Source of the DNA: Balneolaceae bacterium
GTDB taxonomy: Bacteria > Bacteroidota > Rhodothermia > Balneolales > Balneolaceae
Direction of reading: 5' to 3'
Assembly (NCBI GenBank): GCA_007123785.1
Contig: SLGL01000167.1
Coordinates: 1 to 12,103, forward strand
Length of the DNA stretch: 12,103 bases
The position numbers and the translations under genes were made by a program. Shown here piece by piece: positions 1 through 6,906 of the stretch; the first letter of the stretch is position 1, and each line of letters opens with the position of its first letter. A model generated the notes under the pieces. It saw only the letters and a program-made list of their open reading frames with translations, was not told where the DNA came from and made no database searches.

Positions 1-363
1 AGCTCCTGCACCATCCCCGAAAAAGGTTACTTCTGCCGTCCGACTCTGTTCACAGGAGTGAGTCAAAGCAACCGTATTGTCCGGGAAGAGATTTTTGGAC
101 CAGTTCTCACAATTCAAACGTTCCGCACACCCAATGAAGCTGTGGAGATAGCCAACAATACACCCTTTGGCCTGGCAAGCGGTATATGGACTGATAAAGG
201 GTCTAAAATTTTCAAAATCGGCCAACAGGTACGTTCCGGAGTGATATGGTCGAACACCTACAATAAATTCGACCCAACCTCACCTTTTGGCGGTTACAAA
301 GAAAGCGGCATCGGGCGTGAGGGCGGACTGCACGGGCTGCATCCGTACGTAAATTTAAAATAA
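1..363 (+). CDS. Aldehyde dehydrogenase, C-terminal part (5' end outside window)
   Basis: The reading frame is open from base 1 and ends at TAA 361-363, giving about 120 C-terminal residues of an NAD(P)-dependent aldehyde dehydrogenase (oxidises an aldehyde to the carboxylic acid). Visible family marks are the EEIFGPV block (the Glu and Phe that hold the nicotinamide ribose in known ALDHs), the NNTPFGLASGIWT stretch, the SGVIWSNTYN segment and the closing PFGGYKESGIGREGG motif. The catalytic Cys and Glu lie upstream, outside the window. The ending at YVNLK is a normal ALDH C-terminus, so the gene is cut only by the window edge. It is followed after 140 bases by a second, degenerate ALDH-like gene on the same strand. 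In some bacteria such pairs sit next to deoC, which cannot be tested here. The substrate is unknown. Confidence 0.95.
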   Translation, partial: SSCTIPEKGYFCRPTLFTGVSQSNRIVREEIFGPVLTIQTFRTPNEAVEIANNTPFGLASGIWTDKGSKIFKIGQQVRSGVIWSNTYNKFDPTSPFGGYKESGIGREGGLHGLHPYVNLK

Positions 364-503
364 TGATAAATGTGGTGATCCAGCGTCTAACCCGGATTTC
401 TCACCAGGAGATTTTTTCCTCAGCATCCGCCGGCTGCCGGACGTTAAGCAAACCATTTTTGTAAATAATGCAGGTTAAACGGATTCCATAAAATCTGAAA
501 ACT

Positions 504-1367
504 ATGTCAGACAGAATCGAAGTATTAAAAACTTATAAAACGTATGTTGGCGGTAAATTCCCGCGGAGTGAATCAGACCGCACTTATAAAATCACTGATC
601 CAAAAGGGAAACACATTGCCAATGCATGCCGCTGTACCCTCAAAGATGTGCGTGATGCCGTGGTTGCCGCTCGATCAGCTTTTAACGAATGGTCGAACCG
701 TTCGGCATACAACCGCGGTCAGATTCTCTATCGCATTGCCGAAATGCTCGAAAACCGAAAAGATCAGTTTGTGAAGGAACTGGAAAAGTCTGGTGCCAAA
801 TCAAAGGAGGCATTGAAACAGGTAGAAACCTCCATCGACAGAATCATATATTTTGCTGGATGGACAGACAAGCTTAGCCAGGTTTTTGGAACAGTGAATC
901 CGGTGGCAAGTCCCCACTTCAATTTCAGCTCGCCCGATGCAACCGGTGTGGCAGGCATGATTGCGCCGGATGAAGCTCCGCTGCTTTCAGCCGTCTCAAT
1001 GATAGCTCCTGTACTCTCCGGTGGAAATACCTGTATTCTTCTCGCATCTGAAAAAAATCCTTTACCGGTCGTCAGTTTCGGTGAAGTGCTTCATGCATCT
1101 GACGTACCAGGCGGAGTGGTAAATATTCTTACCGGCCATCACAGCGAAATGGTTGATCATCTATCGGCCCACATGGACGTAAATGCTGTCTTCAATACCA
1201 CCGCAGAAAAAGAAACCCGGAAACTTATCGACGAAAACGCATCTTTAAGCGTTAAAAGAGTTACACATTACCCAGAAACAGACTGGTTTAATGAAAAACA
1301 CGAAAACCCGTACCTGATTCTTGAATTCATGGAAACAAAAACTACCTGGCATCCGGTCGGAAATTAA
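504..1367 (+). CDS. Short ALDH-like protein without catalytic residues (ALDH16 second-domain-like pseudoenzyme)
   Basis: This 287-residue protein matches only the N-terminal cofactor-binding part of the aldehyde dehydrogenase fold; full enzymes are about 480 residues. Recognisable are YVGGKFPRSES (about 14-24), the helix after DVRDAVVAARSAF (48-60), GVAGMIAPDEAPLL (148-161), SGGNTCILLASE (172-183) and VPGGVVNILTG (201-211). Key positions are altered. The usual PWN(F/Y)P is PDEAP (155-159), so the oxyanion Asn is lost. KP(S/A)E is LASE, so the cofactor Lys is lost. FTGS is FNTT, and ELGG with the catalytic Glu is absent. The region with the catalytic Cys is missing entirely. The tail (about 270-287, ending KTTWHPVGN) resembles the ALDH oligomerisation strands. 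This combination is like the C-terminal domain of bidomain ALDH16, here as a separate gene beside a catalytic ALDH. I infer a structural partner of the upstream enzyme. The start ATG has an A-rich upstream region and no Shine-Dalgarno motif. Confidence 0.88.
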   Translation: MSDRIEVLKTYKTYVGGKFPRSESDRTYKITDPKGKHIANACRCTLKDVRDAVVAARSAFNEWSNRSAYNRGQILYRIAEMLENRKDQFVKELEKSGAKSKEALKQVETSIDRIIYFAGWTDKLSQVFGTVNPVASPHFNFSSPDATGVAGMIAPDEAPLLSAVSMIAPVLSGGNTCILLASEKNPLPVVSFGEVLHASDVPGGVVNILTGHHSEMVDHLSAHMDVNAVFNTTAEKETRKLIDENASLSVKRVTHYPETDWFNEKHENPYLILEFMETKTTWHPVGN

Positions 1368-1381
1368 TTTATAGTTCAAAC

Positions 1382-1993
1382 ATGAAATACTCCCGATTAC
1401 TGATTCTTTTTTTAACACTGATTCTCGTCAGTTGTGGCACTATCCAAACAGCTACTGAAGACGAGCCTGAAGTACCGCATTTTGATGTAGATGAAGAGAT
1501 TGCAGAAGTGTATTTTGATGAAGAAGATGAAATGGACGAACTGGACACATTTCTATATGAATATCGCAGCCAGCTTACCGATCAGTTTGCATCATTGGAG
1601 CAAGATATACCCGAAAAGTTTCTCAGGGAAGTGGTGCGTGATGAAGGAGGAGCAGATCGCTATGCCGGATTTCGTGTTCAAATCATTTCCACCCGGGATG
1701 TGGCCCTTGCCGATTCTACAAGAGATGATTTCAGGGCATGGGCGGCTGACCACATCAGCGGATACGATGTGGAAGCATATGTCTATTTTCGCCAACCCTA
1801 CTACCGGGTGCGTGCAGGTGATTTCAGGAACAGAAATAAAGCTATTGAATTTTCCCGGTTGCTGAAGGACCGCTACCCTGAAGCCTGGGTGGTTCACGAT
1901 CGTATTGAGCCGGACAATGTGCCCGCAGATACCTCTGATATCCGGTTGACAGATCCCAGCGAGATAAATCTCATGAATATTGGCGTGGATTAA
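1382..1993 (+). CDS. SPOR-domain lipoprotein
   Basis: This is a 203-residue predicted lipoprotein. Residues 5-17 form a hydrophobic signal ending in the lipobox LVSC, so Cys18 is the likely lipidated residue. Residues 26-57 are strongly acidic (runs such as DEEDEMDELD) and probably form a flexible linker. Residues about 94-175 fit a SPOR domain: GFRVQIISTRD starts the first strand, YDVEAYVYFRQPYYRVRAGDF gives the paired central strands with the typical YRVRxGDF end, and a helix with AIEFSRLLKDRYPEAWVV closes it. SPOR domains bind glycan strands stripped of peptides, often at division sites. I infer a peptidoglycan-associated envelope protein. The gene starts 14 bases after the short ALDH gene and may be co-transcribed with it, without an obvious functional link. 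After the stop, 123 bases lead to the convergent SRPBCC-like gene; I see no convincing terminator there. Confidence 0.85.
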   Translation: MKYSRLLILFLTLILVSCGTIQTATEDEPEVPHFDVDEEIAEVYFDEEDEMDELDTFLYEYRSQLTDQFASLEQDIPEKFLREVVRDEGGADRYAGFRVQIISTRDVALADSTRDDFRAWAADHISGYDVEAYVYFRQPYYRVRAGDFRNRNKAIEFSRLLKDRYPEAWVVHDRIEPDNVPADTSDIRLTDPSEINLMNIGVD

Positions 1994-2116
1994 AAATCTT
2001 AACCAGCTGAACAGAAATGATCAATTCTGCAAAACCAAAGTGCCTGCATAAACTTAACATAATTGCTTTGTACAAAGACACTTGTCCATGTTCGATGATG
2101 CATAATTCGTCTGTAA

Positions 2117-2656
2117 TTAAAATCTTACAGAAACTCTTCTTTCTGCACTCTTCTTAATCAAACTGAGTATTTTTCGGCGAATCAAACCGCTAAAGGGCCC
2201 GATCAAAAACCAATAAAGTCTAAACTTGCGGTAGCTGCTGTTATCAGTGCAAAAAATTCGAGTTTCAGTAGAAAGTTCCGTTTTATTGGCCTTGAGTTGT
2301 CTAACATTGAAATTCCATGCAGCTTTTGCAAAACCCGGTTTCCTGAACCGTACAAAAGTCTGCTCATCTGACTTATGAATCTCACCATTTATTTTCCAAA
2401 AACGTCCGATAAGCCCCAGGAGCAGTTCGTTCTCCGGCTCCTCTCCCAATAGTACGAAACCAACCTCTTCTGACCCCTTCATAGTCAGTGCCGTAGCGGG
2501 CAACCCCCTCATCCGGAAGAGTAAACGAATCATCGTAGAGTTGCTCATGTCCAATTCCTTTATCGCCGTGTAAACCTCAGGGGCAGAAGCGTGAACGGTA
2601 ATTTCGTGTATCTTGTTGAACTGAAAGTCCGGTAAAAAGTGATCGATGAGTTTCAT
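2117..2656 (-). CDS. SRPBCC-like (START/Bet v1 fold) protein of unknown function
   Basis: This 179-residue protein resembles a widespread family of small SRPBCC-type hypothetical proteins, which have a hydrophobic ligand-binding pocket. Visible marks are HEITVHASAPEVYTAI (17-32), typical of the first strand and helix of SRPBCC proteins, the LDMSNSTMIRLLFRMRGLP stretch (35-53), FRKPGFAKAAWNF (104-116) and the C-terminal STETRIFCTD, YRKFRLYWFLIGPFSGLIRR region (129-161). The chosen ATG at 2656 gives the usual MKLIDxFLP beginning. An upstream in-frame TTG at 2701 would add 15 residues but eat into the short divergent gap to the PAP2 gene. No signal peptide is seen, so it is probably cytoplasmic. 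The ligand and role are unknown. The family assignment is by recognition of sequence pattern only. Confidence 0.78.
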   Translation of the reverse strand: MKLIDHFLPDFQFNKIHEITVHASAPEVYTAIKELDMSNSTMIRLLFRMRGLPATALTMKGSEEVGFVLLGEEPENELLLGLIGRFWKINGEIHKSDEQTFVRFRKPGFAKAAWNFNVRQLKANKTELSTETRIFCTDNSSYRKFRLYWFLIGPFSGLIRRKILSLIKKSAERRVSVRF

Positions 2657-2728
2657 GACTTGTTTATACGGCTTTCCCGGCAAATTTGTTCTGTTTACCA
2701 AAATATATACCCAACAATATTAACAATT

Positions 2729-3484
2729 ATGCCGATCCTCGAAAAGGCCAGCAATCAATTCCCAAAGTTGAAAGTGCTGCTGCGCAAAGAAATTTTGATT
2801 ATGACAGGAACCCTTTTTCTGCTACTCTTTTTCTGGGGAGGGATTGAACTCCGGGACCTGTTTATTGTCGACCGCGCCCAGCAATTTGATGAATGGATGC
2901 TCCTTTCTGTTCGTGATGCAGAAAATCCTCAATATTTATTCGGCCCGCACTGGGTGGATGAAGCCGTTCGCGATGTCACGGCACTGGGTGGCCCTGCAGT
3001 TCTCACTTTTATGGTCATCGTGGTGCTGGTTTATCTTCTGCTTCAAAAAAGTTATCGCGCAGCCACACTTGTACTTATTGCAACAGCCGGCGGCTTGCTC
3101 ATCAGTCTTTTGCTGAAAGACTTTTTTCTCCGTGATCGTCCCGACATTGTTCCCGCACTGATGGTAGAAACTTCACCCAGTTTTCCCAGCGGGCACTCCA
3201 TGATTTCTGCTATTGTTTACCTTACACTCGGCTCACTGCTAACCCGGCTTGAAACCAGTCCGCGAATCCGTATTTATATCATTTCCATTGCAATTTTCGT
3301 TGCTGCTCTGGTAGGTATTTCCAGAGTGTTACTCGGGGTACACTATCCAACCGATGTGTTGGTTGGCTGGATTGCAGGTTTTTTCTGGGCCTCACTCTGC
3401 TGGTTTTTCATGTTTGCATTGCAGGAACAGGGTGTAGTAGAGGAAAACGCTCTTTTACCCGAAGAAGAACCCGAACCTCTGTAA
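2729..3484 (+). CDS. PAP2-family membrane phosphatase
   Basis: This 251-residue integral membrane protein carries all three motifs of the PAP2/type 2 phosphatidic acid phosphatase family: K(x6)RP at 130-138, PSGH at 153-156 and SR(x5)H(x3)D with Ser198-Arg199, His205 and Asp209. His156 and His205 would be the acid and nucleophile. Hydrophobic segments lie at about 22-38, 90-106, 112-129, 158-171, 182-199 and 210-231. The C-terminus is very acidic (EEEPEPL). Family members dephosphorylate lipid phosphates such as phosphatidic acid, phosphatidylglycerol phosphate or undecaprenyl pyrophosphate; the sequence does not say which. The ATG at 2729 is chosen over an in-frame GTG at 2639 because the longer form would overlap the divergent gene's start and adds a non-family N-terminus. 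No Shine-Dalgarno motif is seen. Confidence 0.92.
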   Translation: MPILEKASNQFPKLKVLLRKEILIMTGTLFLLLFFWGGIELRDLFIVDRAQQFDEWMLLSVRDAENPQYLFGPHWVDEAVRDVTALGGPAVLTFMVIVVLVYLLLQKSYRAATLVLIATAGGLLISLLLKDFFLRDRPDIVPALMVETSPSFPSGHSMISAIVYLTLGSLLTRLETSPRIRIYIISIAIFVAALVGISRVLLGVHYPTDVLVGWIAGFFWASLCWFFMFALQEQGVVEENALLPEEEPEPL

Positions 3485-3575
3485 TATTCCTTTATAAATG
3501 ACCGATTTTGACTCAATTAATCCAGATTCGGACTTCATCTACAGCTTCAGGCTTTACACAGAATTAATCAAGTAT

Positions 3576-4577
3576 TCACCCTTCAAACTTTTTAACAAAC
3601 CATTTGACCGTTTTGTGCAGCAGGGAATCAAAATCTTGGGAGGGGGCCCAGTTCAGTTCTTTTTTGATTTTTGAGGCATCCACTGCATAGCGAAAATCAT
3701 GCCCGGGGCGGTCGGTAACAAAACTGATCAGGTTTTTATAGTCACCATCCGGACCCTGCCCTTTTTCATCGTTCAAAATCTCACAAATTAGGTTTACAAG
3801 TTCTATGTTTTGCCATTCGTTATCTCCGCCGATGTTGTATTGCTCGCCTGCAGTTCCCTCATAGAATACTGTTGCCAGTGCCTGGCAGTGATCCTCCACA
3901 AACAACCAGTCGCGTACGTTATCTCCCTTTCCGTACACAGGAATTGGTTCACCAGCCAAAGCTTTCCGTATGACTGTCGGAATCAGTTTTTCATCGTGCT
4001 GGTGCGGACCGTAGTTATTGGAACAGTTAGTAATAACTGTGTTCATTCCATAGGTATGAAAGTAAGAACGAACCAAAAAATCACTTCCAGCCTTGGAAGC
4101 CGAATAGGGAGAATTGGGAGCATAAGGCGTGGTTTCACTAAACAGGCCGGTATCACCCAGGGTTCCGTACACTTCATCGGTGGATATGTGCAGAAAGCGC
4201 ATAGTTTCCTGTGTACTGGTGTCATCAAACCATAGGAGACGGCATTCATCCAGCAGATTAAATGTTCCTACAACATTCGAATAAATGAATGGTTCAGGCC
4301 CCTTGATAGAGTTGTCCACATGCGATTCTGCAGCAAGATGAATCACTCCATCTGGCTTCCATTCCTGAATAATTTCTCTCACGACAGCCCGGTCCACTAT
4401 ATCAATCTGTTCGAAGCGGTAACGGCTTGAATCTTTAAGAGGGTCGAGATAACTCAGATCGGAAGCATAGGTTAGCTTGTCTATATTGAGTAGTTCTGTC
4501 TCCGGGTAATTTTTATGAAGGTAAAGAATCAGATTTGAGCCGATAAAACCAGCCCCGCCTGTTACAATAATTTTCAT
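3576..4577 (-). CDS. rfbB: dTDP-glucose 4,6-dehydratase
   Basis: This is a full-length 333-residue member of the extended short-chain dehydrogenase family that turns dTDP-glucose into dTDP-4-keto-6-deoxyglucose, the second step of dTDP-L-rhamnose synthesis. The NAD-binding TGGAGFIGSN is at 6-15. The catalytic Thr133-Asp134-Glu135 sits in HISTDEVYG and the Tyr158-x3-Lys162 pair in PYSASK. The substrate-side NCSNNYGPHQ (184-193) and VRDWLFVEDH (221-230) stretches are intact. It is the last gene of the minus-strand rfbA-rfbD-rfbC-rfbB run, 44 bases after rfbC. That gap holds a perfect TATAAT on the minus strand (4600-4595), but without a good -35 box, so an internal promoter is possible but weakly supported. 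The gene converges on the PAP2 gene across 91 bases with no clear terminator hairpin. Confidence 0.97.
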   Translation of the reverse strand: MKIIVTGGAGFIGSNLILYLHKNYPETELLNIDKLTYASDLSYLDPLKDSSRYRFEQIDIVDRAVVREIIQEWKPDGVIHLAAESHVDNSIKGPEPFIYSNVVGTFNLLDECRLLWFDDTSTQETMRFLHISTDEVYGTLGDTGLFSETTPYAPNSPYSASKAGSDFLVRSYFHTYGMNTVITNCSNNYGPHQHDEKLIPTVIRKALAGEPIPVYGKGDNVRDWLFVEDHCQALATVFYEGTAGEQYNIGGDNEWQNIELVNLICEILNDEKGQGPDGDYKNLISFVTDRPGHDFRYAVDASKIKKELNWAPSQDFDSLLHKTVKWFVKKFEG

Positions 4578-4621
4578 GTGTGAGTGAATTTTTGATTATA
4601 CGCTAATGTTGAATTCAATAA

Positions 4622-5176
4622 TTAAAAAAGATCTTCTTCCGGCAAATCTTTCAGAATTGGCAGTCCGGCATCTTTATCAGAAATAATTGGTTCTTCAACC
4701 TGCCAGTCAATGTCCAGTGCCGGATCATTCCACTTAATACCCCGCTCCGATGGTTGATGATAATAACGGCTGCATTTATAAAAAACCGTGGCTTCATCAG
4801 AAAGAACAGAAAAACCGTGAGCAAATCCCGGTGGAATATAGATCATATAACGATTTTCTGCGCTTAGTTCCGCACAAATATGTTTGCCATACGTAGGCGA
4901 GTTTCGACGAAGGTCAACAGCCACATCCAAAATTCTGCCGTTTATTGCCATCAGAAGCTTAGCCTGGGCATGAGGCGGTTTTTGATAATGCAGCCCCCGC
5001 ACTGCACCCTTTAGGGAAGTGGAAATGTTATCTTGAACAAACCGGTAAAGCAAGCCCTCTTTTCTGAAGACCTCTTCCCGGAACGCTTCCAGAAAATGCC
5101 CCCGTCTATCCCCAAAAACTCTGGGTTCAATCAAAAACACACCTTCCAGCTCTGTAGGTTTGAATATGAAGTTCAT
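4622..5176 (-). CDS. rfbC: dTDP-4-dehydrorhamnose 3,5-epimerase
   Basis: This 184-residue cupin-fold enzyme epimerises C3 and C5 of dTDP-4-keto-6-deoxyglucose. Family marks are RVFGDRRGHFLEAF (19-32), FVQDNIS (46-52), the core GAVRGLHYQ (57-65) with the catalytic His63, VDLRRNSPTYGKH (87-99), IPPGFAHGF (114-122) and the FYKCS segment with Tyr133. Length and motif positions match the usual 180-190 residue enzyme. The ATG at 5176 is chosen because it gives the family N-terminus (MNFIFKPTELEGVFLIEP). Longer in-frame starts run back into the end of rfbD. The gene begins 22 bases after the rfbD stop and so is almost certainly in the same transcript. No Shine-Dalgarno motif is visible. Confidence 0.96.
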   Translation of the reverse strand: MNFIFKPTELEGVFLIEPRVFGDRRGHFLEAFREEVFRKEGLLYRFVQDNISTSLKGAVRGLHYQKPPHAQAKLLMAINGRILDVAVDLRRNSPTYGKHICAELSAENRYMIYIPPGFAHGFSVLSDEATVFYKCSRYYHQPSERGIKWNDPALDIDWQVEEPIISDKDAGLPILKDLPEEDLF

Positions 5177-5198
5177 AAATAAAGTTTTTAAATTTGTT

Positions 5199-6056
5199 TC
5201 AGCCAATTTGCTGAAGCAGCAGGCCAAGACCACTTTTCCATTCGATCATTTGCAACCCGCATTTTTCAGCTTTACGGGTAGAAAGTAAGGAAAAAGAAGG
5301 GCGTTTTGCTGCAGTTTTAAACTCATCAGATGACACCCGGTTTATCCGAATTCCGACACCTCTCTGCCTGAAAATCTCTTCGGCAAACCTGGCCCAGGTT
5401 ACGGCTCCTTTGCTGGCAAGGTGAAATGTACCGGAAACCTCTTTTTGTAATAAAAGCCAGGTTTTTTCCACCACATCAAACGTGTATGTGGGGCTTCCGG
5501 TTTGGTCATCCACCACTTTGAGTTGATCTCTTTCAGCAGAAAGTTTAATCATGGTTTTTACAAAGTTTTTTCCATAACGGCCGCATAGCCATGAAACGCG
5601 GACCAACAGCCAATCAGCGGCACTTTTTTCCAAGACCCTCTCCCCTGCCCGTTTTGATTCTCCATAGATATTAATCGGACCGATCGGGCCATTTTCGGGA
5701 TAGCCGTCAGGATAAGAATTTTGGTCATTCTGATGACCGGAAAATACGTAATCCGTACTATAGTGTACTAATTTTGCCCCGATTTCTATACAGCAATCGG
5801 TCAGGTTTTTTACTCCGGTTTCATTCACAAGAAAGGCTTTGTCCCGGTTTGCCTCAGCTTCATCTACCTTTGTGTATGCGGCACAATTAATCACAATGTC
5901 CGGTATTTCCCGATTTATTACAGTTTTTACTTGCTGGATATCGGTGATATCCAGGTCAACTGAAGAAAAATCAGAAAACGGAACCTTCTGAATCTTTAAA
6001 AAATCCACCCATTCTCGTCCTAATTGCCCGCCTGCACCGGTTACCAGGTACTTCAT
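5199..6056 (-). CDS. rfbD: dTDP-4-dehydrorhamnose reductase
   Basis: This 285-residue extended-SDR reductase carries out the last step, reducing dTDP-4-keto-L-rhamnose to dTDP-L-rhamnose with NAD(P)H. The cofactor loop TGAGGQLG is at 6-13. NCAAYTKVDEAE (57-68) is the classic RfbD signature. STDYVFSG (100-107) carries the Ser/Thr-Asp site, and Tyr131-x3-Lys135 in IYGESK is the catalytic pair. VSWLCGRYGKNFV (154-166) and DQTGSPT (184-190) form the nucleotide-sugar side, and KRPSFSLL (251-258) is the C-terminal RP motif. The gene begins 3 bases after the rfbA stop, a spacing that fits translational coupling, and is followed 22 bases later by rfbC. Confidence 0.96.
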   Translation of the reverse strand: MKYLVTGAGGQLGREWVDFLKIQKVPFSDFSSVDLDITDIQQVKTVINREIPDIVINCAAYTKVDEAEANRDKAFLVNETGVKNLTDCCIEIGAKLVHYSTDYVFSGHQNDQNSYPDGYPENGPIGPINIYGESKRAGERVLEKSAADWLLVRVSWLCGRYGKNFVKTMIKLSAERDQLKVVDDQTGSPTYTFDVVEKTWLLLQKEVSGTFHLASKGAVTWARFAEEIFRQRGVGIRINRVSSDEFKTAAKRPSFSLLSTRKAEKCGLQMIEWKSGLGLLLQQIG

Positions 6057-6059
6057 AAA

Positions 6060-6767
6060 TCAGGTGAGTTTATAAGCGAGCTCATTGGCGATTTTGTAGG
6101 ATTCATGAGTTCCGGCATCGGTCCACCAGCCATCCAAAACGGAATATTTCATCGCCCTTTTTTTAATATAGTGGTTATTCACTTCTGTGATTTCAAGCTC
6201 TCCTCTCTTCGAAGGTTTAAGGGTTTTGATCAGCTCAAAAACTTCAGGATCGTACATGTAAATTCCAGTTACAGCGTAGTCAGATTTAGGCTTTTTTGGC
6301 TTTTCTTCAATTCCGACGATATTCTCTCCGTCCAGATCTGCCACGCCAAACCGTTCAGGATCTTCCACTTTCTTGATGAGAATCTGTGCACCGCTGCCAT
6401 GGTAATTTTTTAATGCTTTTGAAAGTCCAGTTTCAAAAATATTGTCACCCAGAATAACTGTCATCGGTTCATGTCCGGCAAAGTTTTCAGCCAGTCCGAG
6501 TGCCTGTGCAATGCCTCCTGCTTCATCCTGCACTTTATAAGTGAAACGGCATCCGAAATCTTTACCCGAACCCAACAGGTTCACCACATCACCCATGTGT
6601 TCAGTTCCCGTAACAATTAATATTTCATTAATTCCTGCTCCGGTTAATTTTTCAATAGGATAAAAAATCATCGGTTTGTTTCCCACAGGAAGCAAGTGTT
6701 TGTTAGTAACTTTGGTAAGGGGATATAACCTTGTTCCGGTCCCACCGGCTAAAATAATTCCTTTCAT
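6060..6767 (-). CDS. rfbA: Glucose-1-phosphate thymidylyltransferase, short form
   Basis: This 235-residue nucleotidyltransferase is the first step of the pathway: glucose-1-phosphate plus dTTP to dTDP-glucose. The nucleotide-binding LAGGTGTRLYPLT (6-18) and KHLLPVGNKPMI (23-34) are intact. GDNIF (107-111) supplies the metal-binding Asp108, EEKPKKPKSDYAVTGIYMYD (154-173) matches the sugar-binding region, and WWTDAGT (214-220) carries the second metal Asp217. Classical RmlA enzymes are about 290 residues; this one stops soon after WWTDAGTHESY and lacks the C-terminal helices used for the allosteric dTDP-rhamnose site. Short forms with the TNKHLLPVG wording are a recognised subgroup. It is the first gene of the minus-strand rhamnose run, with a 139-base upstream gap containing a perfect 15-base palindrome. 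Confidence is high for the fold and somewhat lower for exact substrate. Confidence 0.93.
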   Translation of the reverse strand: MKGIILAGGTGTRLYPLTKVTNKHLLPVGNKPMIFYPIEKLTGAGINEILIVTGTEHMGDVVNLLGSGKDFGCRFTYKVQDEAGGIAQALGLAENFAGHEPMTVILGDNIFETGLSKALKNYHGSGAQILIKKVEDPERFGVADLDGENIVGIEEKPKKPKSDYAVTGIYMYDPEVFELIKTLKPSKRGELEITEVNNHYIKKRAMKYSVLDGWWTDAGTHESYKIANELAYKLT

Positions 6768-6804
6768 GTATGAATTCGCAAATTTAAGAAGTCACCCGGA
6801 TAAC

Positions 6805-6819
6805 TTTCTGTAACAGAAA
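6805..6819. promoter_or_regulatory. 15-base palindrome upstream of rfbA (possible operator)
   Basis: TTTCTGT and ACAGAAA flank a single central A, giving 7-base perfect arms. It lies 38-52 bases upstream of the rfbA start codon on the minus strand, where a repressor or activator dimer could act on the rhamnose operon. It could instead form a tight hairpin in the 5' leader. No T-run follows, so it is not a terminator. Confidence 0.4.
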
Positions 6820-6872
6820 ACTTGAACAAAACAGACATCCGAAGCAGGTACATTTTACGATACAAGAATAAG

Positions 6873-6906
6873 AAAAAAAATACTGAAGCTTTAATGCAAT
6901 TTCGTA
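6873..6906 (-). terminator. Possible weak terminator after the DUF4835 gene
   Basis: Reading the minus strand directly after the TGA stop, TACGAA and TTCaGTA can pair with one bulged A around a 13-base loop, followed by a run of eight T (plus-strand A run 6873-6880). The stem is short and AT-rich, so its strength is doubtful. If real, it separates DUF4835 from the rfb genes. Confidence 0.33.

Noticed and set aside
364..503. The two ALDH genes as one gene broken by a frameshift or stop.
   Set aside because: The first ends with a normal ALDH C-terminus and the second begins with a normal ALDH N-terminus, with 140 bases of non-coding sequence between them. They are tandem genes, not pieces of one reading frame.
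2066..2077. Perfect 12-base palindrome CTTTGTACAAAG between convergent genes.
   Set aside because: About three perfect 12-base palindromes are expected by chance in 12 kb. It has no T-run and no promoter-like position.
2110..2131. Inverted repeat TCTGTAA / TTACAGA spanning the stop of the SRPBCC-like gene.
   Set aside because: The stem is AT-rich with an 8-base loop and no T-run follows on the minus strand, so it is not a convincing terminator.
6024..6413. Plus-strand open frame over the rfbD/rfbA junction.
   Set aside because: Antisense shadow of two clear enzymes, with no family resemblance of its own.
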